Shown: positions 34,124 through 47,378 of the stretch, one piece after another | Layout: the number at the start of each line of letters is the position of its first letter | How positions within the stretch are numbered: position 1 is the first letter of the stretch | DNA from: Cordia subcordata | Taxonomy: Eukaryota; Streptophyta; Magnoliopsida; Boraginales; Cordiaceae | Assembly: GCA_028554755.1 (NCBI GenBank) | Contig: JAPTOF010000033.1 | Span: forward strand, 248,001 to 312,000 | Direction: 5' to 3' | DNA: 64,000 nt | The notes under the pieces: generated by a model | Databases searched by the model: none | What the model saw: the letters and a program-made list of their open reading frames with translations, nothing else | Told to the model about the DNA's origin: nothing | Made by a program: the position numbers and the translations under genes

Positions 34124-37100
34124 ATGGAGGATAAGTCAATTGCCCTTGATGCTGTTATTAAGGAAGAGGTTGATCTGGTATGATTGGTTCCCTCAAGATG
34201 TCTTCTTTATCATCACACCCGAATTGTCATATATGGCCGGTTTTTTTCTTAGCTTTAGCCAGTTCCCTGTTTTTCTTTGGATTATATTATGATCTGTATC
34301 CTACACGCAAGACTTTGCATGTGTGTTTTTCTCAATATGTTTCAAGGAATAGGAATCAGAAGCAATGAGCTTAGATAGAGCTTCAATTAGGCATATACTT
34401 TATCCATCCTCTTTACTAAATTTTATTGAGATTTTACTTCAAAAATGTCCATTTCCGGGATAGCTAGACTTTATGCTTCTCTGAAGTTGGATTGTGCACT
34501 GTGTAGGAAAACATACCTCTCGAAGAAATTTTTGACCATCTGAAATGTACTAAAGGGGGTCTGAGCTCAAAGGAAGCTCAAGAGCGGTTAGAGTTATTTG
34601 GGTTCAACAAACTTGAGGAGAAGAAGGTTAGGACACTTTTCTGTTTCATTGAATTTCTGCTTTCTTTTCTTTTTCGGCTCACTTATCCTTGTTTTTATGT
34701 ACTTAATTTATCTTTGATATCTTCTTCTATTCAAAACTGATGTATTTTCCTTATCTATGCTTACTCCATAGGAAAGTAAAATACTAAAGTTTTTGGGCTT
34801 CATGTGGAATCCCCTTTCCTGGGTGATGGAAGCAGCAGCTTTTATGTCCATTGTTCTTGCACAAGGAGGGGTAGGAATCCATTTTCTTATATATTTTGCT
34901 TGGTTCCAATGTTCACTGAAGTTCTAAGGAAGGCTCTTAAGTTTGACAAATGAATTTTATTATTGGAGAAACGAGGAATACATTGCCTCTGCCTATAATT
35001 CATGGATAGCTTCCTCTAAACCAGATATGAGAGGGAAAATGGACCAATTTTCTATTAAGAACAATGACTTATTTCCCTTTAACATTTCTCCTTCTGTACA
35101 GGATAAGGGCCTTGACTATCCAGACTTTCTCGGGATCCTGGCTTTACTCATCATCAATTCTACTATCAGTTTTATAGAGGAAAACAATGCTGGTAATGCA
35201 GCTGCTGCTCTCATGGCTCGGTTGGCTCCAAAAGCCAAGGTATTTCTCAACTTTCAATGAGGACTTCTCATTAGTCTATCTATGCATAATCTGCATAATA
35301 ATTTGACACTCTTATAGGTCTTGCGTGATGGAAAATGGAGTGAGGAAGATGCTTCTATCTTGGTTCCTGGTGATATAATTAGTATTAAACTTGGAGACAT
35401 TATCGCAGCTGATGCACGCCTCCTAGAGGGAGATCCCCTGAAGATTGATCAGGTACTCAATCTCATCATGGCTCACAATAAGCAGAGTCTATGTCTAGTA
35501 TTTGCGTGAAAATTGTCGAATTCTGAGAATATAGTGTTGCTGCATCGGGTAGTCCAGTAAATGTTGGCCATTTCCACAATAAGCGGCACAACAAGAGTCA
35601 TTTTAGAAGAGTGTATCAAGACTTTAAAGTTGAAAATCTACTGAAGCTATTTGTTACCTGTTACAGAATTTTCTTGTTTGAAAAACATTATTCTAGAAAC
35701 CCTGGATATTCTTGTATTCATTAGGACTATGATTGCAAAAATCAGGCTAATGACCTTCTCTTTTTGGTTGAAGTGAGCTTGACTTGCCCGGCTTAGCAGA
35801 ATCATGTGAGCTATGAGACTCGGTGTTTAGCTTACTAAACTTTCACCAACAGCTGATAGATTAAGCAAGCAAGAGAGAGAATGTTCTCGTGAGATGTCTT
35901 TCTGACATGCAATTGTGGTATACATCCATATCTTGTCTGAGTGCTACAAGAAAAAGATGAAAAAATCATATTGCAACAGTATCTGGATTAGAAAAATGCA
36001 AATTTGCAAAACTACGACATGACTAAGAATACATCTTTAGACCATCCACTAACACTTATAGCAACTTCTTCGTCTTCGTCTGTCTCAATTTGATAGCCTT
36101 AACTAGAAAGTAAACTGCGCTGACAAGTTATTTAAGCAACATCTGTATGTATGAAGTTAAACCAATATATGGCACTGTTTCTTTGATCATACTTCTGTGG
36201 AAAGATGATATGCACTTTACTGGTTTTATTCCTAACACCTCAAGTTTTTATTTTGAACAGTCTGCTCTTACTGGAGAATCACTTCCAGTAACCAAAAATC
36301 CTGGTGATGGAGTATATTCTGGTTCAACATGCAAGCAAGGTGAAATTGAAGCAGTTGTCATAGCAACTGGAGTTCATACATTCTTCGGGAAAGCTGCTCA
36401 TCTTGTAGAGAACACCACACATGTGGGGCATTTCCAAAAGGTTAATCTCAGATGCTATAAAACTTTAGTCCAAACGAGGGGATTTAGTGCGGACTATCAG
36501 TATATTTTGTTACTATCTTCAGTTTAGTATTTATTAGGATATTCTTATCCTTCTTAATGAGTTTCACAACTTAATCACATATCATCTTCAGGTTTTAACG
36601 GCAATAGGAAACTTCTGCATTTGCTCGATTGCTGTTGGGATGGTGATTGAAATCATTGTAATCTATGGGATTTATGAGAGGGGCTACCGTACTGGTATTG
36701 ATAACCTTCTTGTGTTACTGATTGGTGGAATTCCCATTGCAATGCCGACTGTTCTTTCTGTTACCATGGCTATTGGATCTCATCGTCTGTCTCAGCAGGT
36801 CTGTGAAACCAAAAGTCCATTCAACAACATTAAAAATCTATACCTCAATTAGAAAATTCTTTCAATTTAACAAAATTTTAGAATTCATAGAACTAGTTGA
36901 AATGACCTGCATGTACTTGCTGATGCAGGGTGCAATTACCAAAAGAATGACAGCAATTGAGGAAATGGCTGGGATGGATGTCTTATGCAGTGACAAGACT
37001 GGCACTTTGACTCTTAACAAGCTTACTGTAGACAAAAATTTGATCGAGGTCACCCCTTTTGATTTTTCTATTTCTCTTATTCTACAGTAAACTGCTTTAA

Positions 37101-40100
37101 ACTCTAACCACATACAAGTAGGTGCAATGAGATTGTAACAAAGTAAATTGAAAGACAAAGCATGTTTCATTTTTATGTCAAATTAATATCATTCATGTCA
37201 TTGCAGGTCTTTGCTAAAGGTATTGAGAAAGATACAGTTGTACTAATGGCTGCAAGAGCATCAAGGTTAGAGAATCAAGATGCTATTGACACTGCAATCG
37301 TCTCAATGTTGTCAGATCCTAAGGAGGTAATTAATCTTTCCTCATTGTGTCACTACTTTAGGGAGAAGAGTATCCACCCAATGTTGCTACTAAACAAGTT
37401 TTCTCAGTCACGTCTTTCTTAAGAATATTCTTGACGCACTCTTCACAACTTTGCTAATCTTTTAGGCACGTGATGGAATTGAAGAAGTCCACTTCCTTCC
37501 ATTTAATCCCACTGACAAAAGGACAGCTCTCACATATGTTGATAAGGCCGGTAAAATGCACAGAGTGAGCAAGGGTGCACCCGAGCAGGTAAAGTATCTA
37601 TTATAAGCATCAGCACTTATCATAAGCCTAAACAAGAACATCTAATATTTTCAATTGATGCTCTTCAGATTCTTAATTTAGCACACAACAAATCAGAAAT
37701 TGCACAAAAGGTGCATGCCATCATCGACAAATTTGCAGACCGTGGACTCCGTTCCCTTGCTGTTGCTTACCAGGTAATGAGATTTACACACCATTTTTTT
37801 CCTATTCACATTTTATGTTCAAAAACATCCAAGTAACAGCAAGCTTTTATCTCCTGCAGGAAGTACCTGCTGGCACGAAAGACAGCCCAGGTGGCCCCTG
37901 GGAATTTATTGGACTCCTGCCTCTCTTTGACCCTCCACGTCACGATAGTGCTGAAACTATTAGAAGGGCTCTTAACCTTGGTGTCAGTGTTAAGATGATA
38001 ACAGGTGTAAAACTGCTGCTTACAAATCCCTTACCAGTGGTCTCATTGCTAATTGCTGCTCTCTTCAGGCAAAGGACCTCTAATGGAAGGAATTAGAGAA
38101 TGATATGCAAATACTTACATTTAGTAGGAGTATTTTATCTGAAATTGCTGATTACGTTCTCAGGTGATCAATTGGCAATTGCTAAAGAAACAGGACGACG
38201 GCTTGGAATGGGCACAAATATGTATCCATCTTCGTCCTTGCTCGGAGGTTCCAAGGATGCTGCTGCTGCAGCTTTACCAATTGATGAACTCATTGAGAAG
38301 GCTGATGGTTTTGCTGGAGTCTTTCCTGGTATGTCCTTTGGTTACAAAACTCGATTACATCATCGTTTCTTGCTTTCTTTCGGTTATATTCCAAAGCATG
38401 CGTGCTATCTCATCCTCCGCCAAACTCCATGCTTATACCTCGCAGAACATAAGTACGAGATTGTAAAGAAATTACAGGCAAGGAAACATATTTGTGGAAT
38501 GACTGGTGATGGAGTAAATGATGCCCCCGCCTTGAAGATAGCAGATATAGGGATTGCAGTTGCAGATTCCACAGATGCTGCTCGTAGTGCTTCTGATATT
38601 GTCTTAACTGAACCTGGACTGAGTGTAATCATTAGCGCCGTATTAACAAGTCGTGCAATCTTCCAGAGAATGAAAAACTACACGGTAATACTCCATTTAG
38701 CCATAATCAGTCGAGGTATGATTTTGCAACCACAACAGGGAAGAACTAATACTAACTATGATCTACATTTTCCAGATATATGCCGTCTCAATTACCATTC
38801 GTATTGTGGTAAGCTCTCTGTAACACGAATGAAGAAACATTATAGGAAACAATATTTGTTTGTTGTCTTATAATCTACTGGTTACATATGCAGCTAGGAT
38901 TTATGCTGCTTAATGTATTCTGGAAATTCGACTTCCCTCCTTTCATGGTTCTTCTGATTGCCATCCTTAATGACGGTCAGTTTGCATCATTATATGGAAA
39001 GGCATCAATATTTCTTCTGTTTTTTCGTCTAATGAACATACTAGTTCTCCAGGTACAATAATGACAATATCCAAAGACAGGGTCAAACCTTCACCAATTC
39101 CTGATAGTTGGAAGCTTAGTGAGATATTTACCACTGGAATTGTCCTTGGCAGTTACTTGGCTTTGATGACTGTTATATTCTTCTGGGCAGCAAATGAAAC
39201 CAACTTCTTCCCGGTAAGTGAGAAACAACTTCTTATCTCAGTTTGTATATAAACCGCGTGCAATTGATGAACGCAACTTCGGTTAGTCTTTTGATTCCAT
39301 ATGCTCCTCGACATTATAAACTTTTCTAGTAGCTTCATATGGGCAAGTCATGACATTTTCTTTACTTGGGATTTCAGAACTTGTTCAATGTCAGAAATTT
39401 CAACCGGCATCATTTCAATATGTCAGGTGACGATGAAGCGGTGCCACTCAATCGGATGATGGCGTCTGCTGTTTATCTTCAAGTTAGCACCATTAGCCAG
39501 GCCTTAATTTTTGTGACTCGTTCCAGAGGATGGTCTTTCAGAGAACGACCTGGTCTCTTGCTTGTAACAGCATTTATTACTGCACAGCTGGTAATGGGAT
39601 GTCTTCACTAATTTGCTTTCAATAAAACTGATCTTATCACAAATCATCCGAGATAGAATTAAACACCTTTCTCAAACTATAGTTGCTTCATTACTGACTA
39701 TTTCCTCATGCAAGTAACAACCTAAAAGATTAACCTGTGCGTGTGTAGGGGGGTGTGTAGAGAAAAAGAGAAAGAGAGAGAAAAGAATTCATTGTGAAGA
39801 TATTTTCTGTTATATTATTCATTTAATGAAGCTAACATTTCAGCCTATTTATAGACTGTGAGATACAGCTACTTAGTTACATTTAGCACAAGGACAGCTG
39901 TCACCCACTATTGCTTCTAACTAATACTCCTTATACTAACTGCCTAGCTACACACTATTATCCTTTACAGCCCCCTCAAGCTGGGCAGGGGTAGTGCCAT
40001 GGGAAGCTTGAAATGCTTGAAATCTGGTATTTGATAATGCTTTAGTTAGAATATCTGTAACCTGCTGATCTGTAGGAATGCAGGAAACCTGTAGCTTCTT

Positions 40101-43100
40101 GGCTTGTAGTTGTTCTCTAACAAAGTGATAGTCTATTTCTATGCGTTTTGTTCTGCCATGAAACACTGGATTAGATGCTAGTGCCAAAGCAGAAACACTA
40201 TCACTGATAAGCAAAGGAGTAGAGACTGGAACATGCAAATCTGAAAGCAAATAAGTCAGCCATTTTATTTTAGCTGCAGCCTGTGCTAAAGCCTTGTATT
40301 TTGCCTCTGTGGATGACCTAGCTACTGTAGGTTGTTTCTTTAAGACCCAAGAAACAAGGTTTGGACCCAAAAATATACAAAACCCTGTAGTTGATCTCCT
40401 GTCATCCACACTAGCTGCCCAATCACTATTAGAAAAGCCCCTCAAGGTAAGTGGTCCAGGCTTAAAATAAATGCCATGAGAGATAGTTCCTTTGATAAAC
40501 CTGAGGATTTTCTTCAATGCATTAAAGTCTGCAATTGTAGGGGAATGCATATGCTGACATATGGAATTTACAGAAAATTGAAGATCAGGCCTTGTAATAG
40601 TCAAATATTGCAGACCACCTACTAGACTCCTGAATTGTGTAGGATTATGATATGGAAGAGTAGCTTCTTGAGTAATAATAGAATACTTTGAAGTAGAAGG
40701 ATTAGGACATGAGTTGCAGTCTTGTAGACCAGCCTTTTGTAGTAAGTCCTGAGCATATTTGGTATGATGAAGGACCACTAAACTTCCTGAGTAGAACACC
40801 TCAATACCTAGGAAATAGGATAACAACCCCAGATCTTTCATGGCAAACTTGCTCTTCATTGTAGTGATAGTAGACTCTACAGCATGATCAGAGCTTCCAG
40901 TGATCAAAATATCATCCACATAGATCAAGATGAAAATTGTGCACTTGGCAGATTGATAGATGAAGAGAGATGTGTCTGCAGAGGAACACTTGAACCCTTG
41001 ACTGACCAAAAAGGTAGATAACATAGTATACCAAGCCCTTGGGGCTTGTTTAAGACCATACAAAGACTTTTGTAGCCTGCATACATAAGTAGGATGAATA
41101 GTGTCCACAAAACCTGGAGGTTGCACCATATAGACTTCTTTCTCTAAATTACCATGAAAAAAAGCATTGGATACATCCAATTGCTTAATGGGCTTGTGAA
41201 AATGCAAGGCAATATTGATAACAAGTCTGATAGTTGGAGCTTTAACTACTGGACTAAAGGTTTCTTGACAGTCAAGGCCTTCTTCTTGATGAAACCCCTT
41301 GGCTACAAGTCTGGCTTTATACCTGGAAACAGTGCCATCAAAGTTTCTTTTTATTCTATACACCCACTTACACCCAATGGGTTGCCTATGTGGTGGTAGA
41401 GGAACAAGAATCCAAGTTTATTGTTTTTGTAATGCCTGGAATTCTTCTTGCATTGCAGTCACCCAATATGGTGATGAGGCAGCTTGTTTATAGGTATTAG
41501 GTTCTATTTGAGGGGAGTCTATGGCTACAGAGTGTATAGAATAGAGAGGAGGAGGTAAATGGCCTGTTTTAGACCTTGTGAGCATAGGATGAGTAGACTG
41601 ATTTGTAGGAAGTGAGGAAGTAGATTGTGCAGGAGGAGACTAATTGTTTTCAGGTTGTGAAATAGGAATAGAACTTGCAGTAGATTGTGAATTTGAGACT
41701 GGACTTTGGGTAGAAGACAAGTTATGACTAGGAAGAGATAATGAAGGTGATGAAGACAATTGAAGTTGTGAAGATTGGACAGTGCTAGAAGAGTCAGAAA
41801 CAAAACTGTCTTAGATTGAAACTGTGGAGCAAATTGGGAAAAAGAAGTAGGAATATAAGGAGAATAAGGACATGATTGAAGTCCTGGAAATTCAGTTTCC
41901 CTAAACTTTACATGCCTTGAGATGTAAACCCTTCCTATAACAATATCAAGACATCTACACCCTTTACTTGTTTGGCAATATCCTAGAAAGACACAAGGTA
42001 CTAATTTGTTTTGAAGTTTATTAGTATTGTAAGGTTTGATTCATGGATAGCAAAGACAGCCAAAAGGTTTCAGACTAAAATAGTCTGGTACTTCAGAAAA
42101 GAGTAATGCATAGAGGAATTTGTTTGTGGTTGTAGTGGAGGGTAACCTATTTATTAGGTAATTGGCAGTTGCCAGAGCTTCCAATCAGTATTTGATAGGA
42201 AGTTTACTATGATTAAGCAGAGCCAATGTTGTTTCTATGAGATGTAAGTGTTTTCTTTCTGCTTTACCATTTTGTTCAGGTGTGTGTGGACAAGATGTTT
42301 GATGTATAGTCCCCTGATTTTGAAAAAGCAGTTGAAACTGATTGTTAAGAAATTCACCCCAATTGTCAGATCTAAACACCTTGATGGTAGCATTAAACTA
42401 TGCTTTTATCATGGCTGTAAAGCTTGTGTAAGGAACATAAACATCATATTTAAGTTTTAATGGATATAGCCAATAGTAACGAGTATAGTCATCAAGAAAT
42501 ATCACATAGTACATGTAATTCATACAGGAATTGACAGGAGCAGGGCCCCATACATCTGAATGAATTATTTCAAAAGGGGCAGTGCTCTTTTTATTTGATA
42601 CAGGAAAGGGTTGTTTGTGTGCTTTAGCAACTGCACAGTCAGTACAATCAAGAGTAGAGTAACCTAGTCTAATATGCAACAGCTTGGATAAAATCTGAGA
42701 CATATGCTTTGATGGATGTCCTAGTCTAAGATGCCAAAGCCTATCAGAAGAAAGAAGTATATCACTACAAGAATACTGCAAAGCTTGATTTCTGAAATCA
42801 GCCTTTATTGTAGAAGGAATAGGATAAAGTCCATGCTCACAAGGGCCCTGGAACACCACCTTGTTGCTGTGATGGTCCAGGATCTGAACAGCCTTAGAAT
42901 TAAAGATAATAGAGCAATTATTATCTTTGGTCAACTAATAGATGGATAGAAGGTTTGAAGAAATATTTGGCATATAAAGAACATTGGACAGATAAAATGA
43001 AGAGGAGAGTGTAGAAAGAGTACCCTTACCAACACCAGTGATAGTTATGGTAGAACCATTACCCACAGTGACTGCCTCAGTGCCATGATAGGGTTGATAA

Positions 43101-45705
43101 TACTGCAAGTTAGAAGAGTCATTAGTTACATAACTTGTAGCACTAGAATCTAAGTACCAATTTGTTGCAACAGGAGCCTAAGCCTGAGCCTGAGCCTTCT
43201 GAGTCTGAACTGCATATGCTTGAGTGTTCTGAGGATGAGAGGTAACAATTGGAGTCTTGTAGTTTTGAGCATCCAGTCTATGCCAACACTGGATTGCACA
43301 GTGATTGTATTTGCCACAGATTTGGCACTGAATAGGTGTAGGAAATAGAGGTGTTGTGTTAGTATGAGGAGGAGAAGGCCTAGGTCCAGAATTTGATTGA
43401 GGTTGATAGGTTTGAAAATTATATCCTCCTCTGTCTCTTTGGTTTCTTCCTCCTCTGTGATTATTTCTTCCTCTACCTCTTGTATTGCCACGTTTTTGAG
43501 AATTAGCAGCATACAATGCAATGTGAACTTCTCCTGTAGTGGAATCCTGAATGTTGATTGTATTGGTGAACTTTTGATTAATTTCTTCACTTATCAGTAG
43601 GCTTGTGGGTTCAGAAACTGTAATATGCTCCTTTCTAACTCTAAGAGAGGTTTTCAGAGAGTCATAGGTAGATGGAAGACCTCTGAGAATAAGCAGAACA
43701 AGATCCTCTTGAAGCAAGATCTCTCCAGTAGTAGCCAACTAATCACAAATAGACTTAGCTTGATCAAGATAAGCTTGCATGGACTGATTGCCTTTGGTAA
43801 GACCATATAATTGCATTTTGAGTTGATGAATATGAGACCTGCTTTGAGAACTAAATCTCTCTTCAAGAGCTATCCATATTTCAGTACAAGTCTGTAGATG
43901 ATAAACTTGAGACATTACTCCAGGTGTGAGAGAAGCAAAGATGCAAGCTCTCAAATACTCATCAGTAAGAATCCAGTTGTTATATTCAGGATTTGGCACT
44001 AAAGAACCATCTATTGTGGTGATTGTTCTTGGTGGAATAGGAGAAAGCTTTGCAACATGAGGTAATAAGCCATTTGGCTTGAGACTGGCTTCAACTTGAG
44101 CTCTCCACATGATGTAATTGGAGTTATCGAGCTTGAGTTGAAGAAGAAGACTCAAATTCTTAAAGAGAAGTTTGTGTCCAGGATCTAAAGATCTATCAAT
44201 TAGAAGAGCCATTGAGCTAGGGTTTGTCGGAGTGGAGAACAAGAAAAATTTTGAGGAAAGCTGATCCAAATCAAAAAATTCAAGCTATACAAGGATCGCA
44301 CAGTTAAGTAGAAGCTATGGATGAAATTTGAGAGCTGGGCAACAAAAATTAAGAAGTAGACAGCATTTGATAGTGCGAAAAACCCTAAGTAAAAACCTGA
44401 GAAGAAGAGCATAAATTTTCTGGAGAAAATTGAAAAGATCTCTCGCAGAAGCTATGTTTGGGCTTCAGAATGTTCCCAGGAAGAAGCTATGAAAGCTTTG
44501 CAGGACTTAGTGATCTGCCATGGAAGCTTTTCAAGCTTCAAAAAAAGCTCTTGATACCATGTAGAGAGAGAGAGAAAGAGAGAGAAGAATTCATTGTGAA
44601 GATATTTTCTGTTATATTATTCATTTAATGAAGATAACATTTCAGCCTATTTATAGACTGTGAGATACAACTACTTAGTTACATTTAGCACATGGACAGC
44701 TGTCACCCACTATTGCTTCTAACTAATACTCCTTATACTAACTGCCTAGCTACACACTATTATCCTTTACAGGGTGTTGAAGACAACGAATATATAAAAT
44801 GAATCTCCATATTACAACTTAAGCTTTTAGATGACGTAATCAATTTTGTATGCTCACATTAGCTTTTTGTCGTGGTGCTCAATTTTACAGATCGCAACTG
44901 TGATATCAGCCACTGCAAACTGGAAATTTGCTGAAATCAAAAGCATAGGCTGGGGATGGACAGGTGTTATCTGGTTGTACAATATACTGACTTACTTTCT
45001 TCTTGATCCTATTAAATTTGCTGTCCGATATGCTCTTAGTGGGAAAGCGTGGAGCCTGCTTACAGAGAAAAGAGTAAGTGTTGCAGCTGAACCTTTCTCA
45101 TTTTGTATGGAAATCTTCAAGTCTAGCCTGAAAGGTCCAATTTTCAGTTGTTTATGAGATACACTTGTATCCTTTTAGAATAGAAAATTTGACAATGAGG
45201 AAAAGGTCAATCGTAATACCAATTGTTTCTGTGATGTTCCAAACAGCACAATGCGTAATATGAGAGTAGTTTAGAAGTTAGTATTGCGCCTTTAATTAGT
45301 ACCTCGAGTAATGCTAATTTATCTGCTTTTATTTGCCCCGCCAGACTGCATTCAGCACTCAAAAGGACTTTGGCAAGGAAGTTCGCAAGGCTGCTTGGGC
45401 AGCTGAACAACGGACACTTCATGGCCTCCGCTCGAGTGAACCAAACGGGTTCCCTGAGAGGGGCGCATTTAGGGAAATTAACCTCATGGCTGAAGAAGCT
45501 AGAAGGCGCGCTGAGATTGCAAGGTGAGCTTTTCAGCATAGGAAAAAAGCATTATATGTTTGAATTCAGCAAAAATTTATCCTAAACATCAAACCTGTGA
45601 TTCAACAGGTTGAGAGAGCTACACACCCTCAAAGGCAGGGTGGAGTCTTTTGCCAAGTTAAGGGGCATAGAGATTGATGCCATGAACCAGCACTACACTC
45701 TTTAG
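34124..45705 (+). CDS. Plasma-membrane H+-ATPase (P3A P-type proton pump), AHA4/AHA11-like
   Basis: Coding exons: 34124-34177, 34507-34626, 34772-34870, 35102-35239, 35318-35452, 36261-36440, 36592-36798, 36929-37048, 37207-37326, 37466-37588, 37669-37773, 37860-38004, 38164-38328, 38446-38684, 38776-38808, 38894-38975, 39053-39213, 39378-39590, 44891-45073, 45345-45523, 45609-45705. They join in phase to 965 residues, slightly over the usual 950. It exports protons using ATP and energises the plasma membrane. Seen: TGES at 186-189, the phosphorylated Asp333 in [13 protein letters not shown] near 591-598, the membrane Asp688 in ILNDG, and a C-terminal regulatory region ending YTL, with Thr964 at the 14-3-3 site (usually YTV). 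Odd: PALKIAD at 598-604 where the family has PALKKAD. A leader intron ends near 34060. A copia element fills intron 18. Confidence 0.93.
39756..39969 (-). repeat. Copia 3' LTR
   Basis: Ends TGTAGAG and TTTACA on the plus strand; paired with 44560-44771. Confidence 0.93.
39948..41363 (-). pseudogene. Copia reverse transcriptase and RNase H, open over 471 codons
   Basis: Long open frame with [29 protein letters not shown] and the catalytic YVDDIL of RT. An RNase H domain follows with [12 protein letters not shown], where most elements have TEAEY. The frame is offset from gag and integrase by one base, and the upstream link of the polyprotein has a stop (QALQKQ-stop-TWILVP). It is therefore a remnant although its catalytic part is open. 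Confidence 0.85.
42185..42934 (-). pseudogene. Copia integrase, interrupted
   Basis: GAG-pre-integrase segment [13 protein letters not shown] and a zinc pair CTDCAVAK are followed by the core: [19 protein letters not shown], then after a stop near 42395 FRSDNWGEF and [10 protein letters not shown]. The Asp/Asp/Glu core residues can be placed, but the frame is split and stops occur both between and after the pieces. Confidence 0.8.
43178..44212 (-). pseudogene. Copia gag, interrupted
   Basis: ATG 44212 opens a gag-like frame ([10 protein letters not shown], then [18 protein letters not shown], a UBN2-type copia gag). It meets a TAG just after AKSICD near 43739 and continues in the same frame. 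A CCHC zinc knuckle, [14 protein letters not shown], lies downstream, as expected of nucleocapsid. The single stop breaks the polyprotein. Confidence 0.8.
44560..44771 (-). repeat. Copia 5' LTR
   Basis: Adjoins the primer-binding site; differs from its partner by about three substitutions plus GA-repeat length. Confidence 0.93.
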
Positions 45706-46700
45706 AAAGTTTGGATCACCTCAGAAAATCTATATTTTTTTGAACTTCAACCAAAATTTATCCTAAACGTCGTATGGACGCATCAAACGAGACTATTCTG
45801 GCTGCATTTCACTCTCAAATCTCCCCCCTATCCATTTCATTTCGAATTATATATATTTTGTGATATTGTTTTAAGTGTAACTATATAAACGGTTCAGAAG
45901 AATGGAGCTTACTTTGAGTTCTATTGTACGGAAGTCCGTATATTGGAAAATTTCATTTCCAGTAAATGTATTTTATTGGAAAATAAATGGAATTGCAGCT
46001 GGAAGAAGAATTCTAATTTTACTTGCTTCAGCTTTAACCTATTAGTACCCTGGAGGCAACAGATTATATATATATGTATATAAATGGGGTTCAAGAGTAT
46101 GTGAGGTATACTTGGTCATTACTTAATTTTTCTTGTTAATTTCTTGAAATTAATTTGCTTGGCCGCGTACTATGCAACTGCCGTGCAAAATTAAGTTAAA
46201 TAATAAAAATATTATGGAACTCGACGCATAGAATGGCAAACTATCTGCTAGAGGTAGGAAAAGTACTAAGGTAGGGCAATCAGTTCTCACAAAGTGACTC
46301 CACTTGGAGAAAAAGAGTTAAATGCTACATTTAAAAATAAAATAAAATCAACATGCTATTTTTTTTTAAATTAATGATTTAATTGTCAAAACTCGGGCTT
46401 GCTGAACTTTTTCTTTTAGAGAAAAAAAGATAAGTTTGAGTTCTGAAAACTCGAAGTTGTTTAAAACTCGAACTTGCTAAAAATTTATGCTTCTACCACA
46501 CAAACTCCGAACCTCACTTACTTGCCATCCCAAGTTCGAGTTTTCAAAAATTGAACTTTATTTTATGGCATTTAACTCATTAGTTCCAAAATATGGCATT
46601 TTGGTTATTTTTGTTAAAAAAACAAAAATTTAGGGCATTTATCTCATTTTCTCTCTGCTCTTGTATGTAGAGCCCAAGTACAGTGTTGAAGCCCGTGTAA
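45706..46700. other. 3' flank of the H+-ATPase gene
   Basis: 3' UTR and AT-rich spacer with short inverted pieces such as AACTCGAACTT and AAGTTCGAGTT. No gene seen. Confidence 0.4.
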
Positions 46701-46734
46701 TGTCCTACATTTGTTTGTAGTGTAATTTGCAAGT

Positions 46735-47130
46735 GGTTTATATATAGGTGGCATGATATAACTAATAAATTAGATTTATCAGTTTGAGTTAGTTAATTTG
46801 AAGACTCAAATAATTATTTGTTATGACTACAATACCAGAGACGTGATAAAATATAATCTATGAGTTATAAGTAGGTGACTTTAGTATGACTAATAACTTA
46901 GATCGATCATTTGGGCATTTGATTTGGAGGCTCAAATAATTATTTATTATATTTATAATCTAATCTCGTTCAAGTGCGTGTAAACAAGTTGATTTGAACA
47001 TCCAAGTAGTTGTTTGTTGTACTTTCAACACTAGTCTCACTCAGGACATGTGGATTAGTTAATTTAATGATGATGTAAGTAATTATTTGTTACCTTTAGC
47101 ACACTAACTTCACTCTCAAATCTAGAGGAT
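46735..47130 (-). repeat. Dispersed-repeat copies, inverted relative to the 49.7-51.5 kb cluster
   Basis: Units with ACTAATAACTTAG, GGCTCAAATAATTATTTATTA and AATCTCGTTCAAG match, in reverse complement, the repeat copies near 49700-51500. At least three worn partial units. Confidence 0.45.
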
Positions 47131-47378
47131 TGGGCTCTAGGGCATGACAACTCGGCTATCGGTCTCTAGCCTTTCCGCTGAAGGTAATACGAATTTTTAA
47201 AAAGTCACATATGTGTTAGAGAGACAAGTTAGGAACCAAATCCCATATTCTTACGAGAACTAGTAGTTAATTCCTTGCTTGCAGTGATCTTCTAGACTAG
47301 CAAGACATTCCAAACTTTCAGTTTTTGTCTCAATATTTAAGCATCACCTTGGTATCTGCTTGTTTTCACATCTACAAG

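Larger units (their letters stand above)
39756..44771 (-). mobile_element. Ty1/copia LTR retrotransposon in an H+-ATPase intron
   Basis: A 5.0-kb element in antisense to the host gene. LTRs 39756-39969 and 44560-44771 begin TG and end CA. The 5-bp duplication GGGTG lies at 39751-39755 and 44772-44776. A primer site matching initiator-tRNA-Met (TGGTATCAAGAGC) is at 44547-44559, directly next to the LTR. A purine tract TGAGGGGGC at 39970-39978 precedes the other LTR. Order on the minus strand is gag, integrase, RT, RNase H, the copia order. Outside a GA-rich stretch the LTRs differ at only about three sites, so the insertion is fairly recent. Coding frames are broken by stops and at least one frameshift, so it is non-autonomous now. 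Confidence 0.95.

Noticed and set aside
34872..35101. In-frame reading through intron 3 of the H+-ATPase (ORF 34943-35260)
   Set aside because: The added residues are absent from the family, and canonical splice sites remove them in phase.
41525..41803. 92-codon minus ORF in the copia element
   Set aside because: It is in a shifted frame; the neighbouring frame gives the [15 protein letters not shown] linker normal for copia polyproteins.
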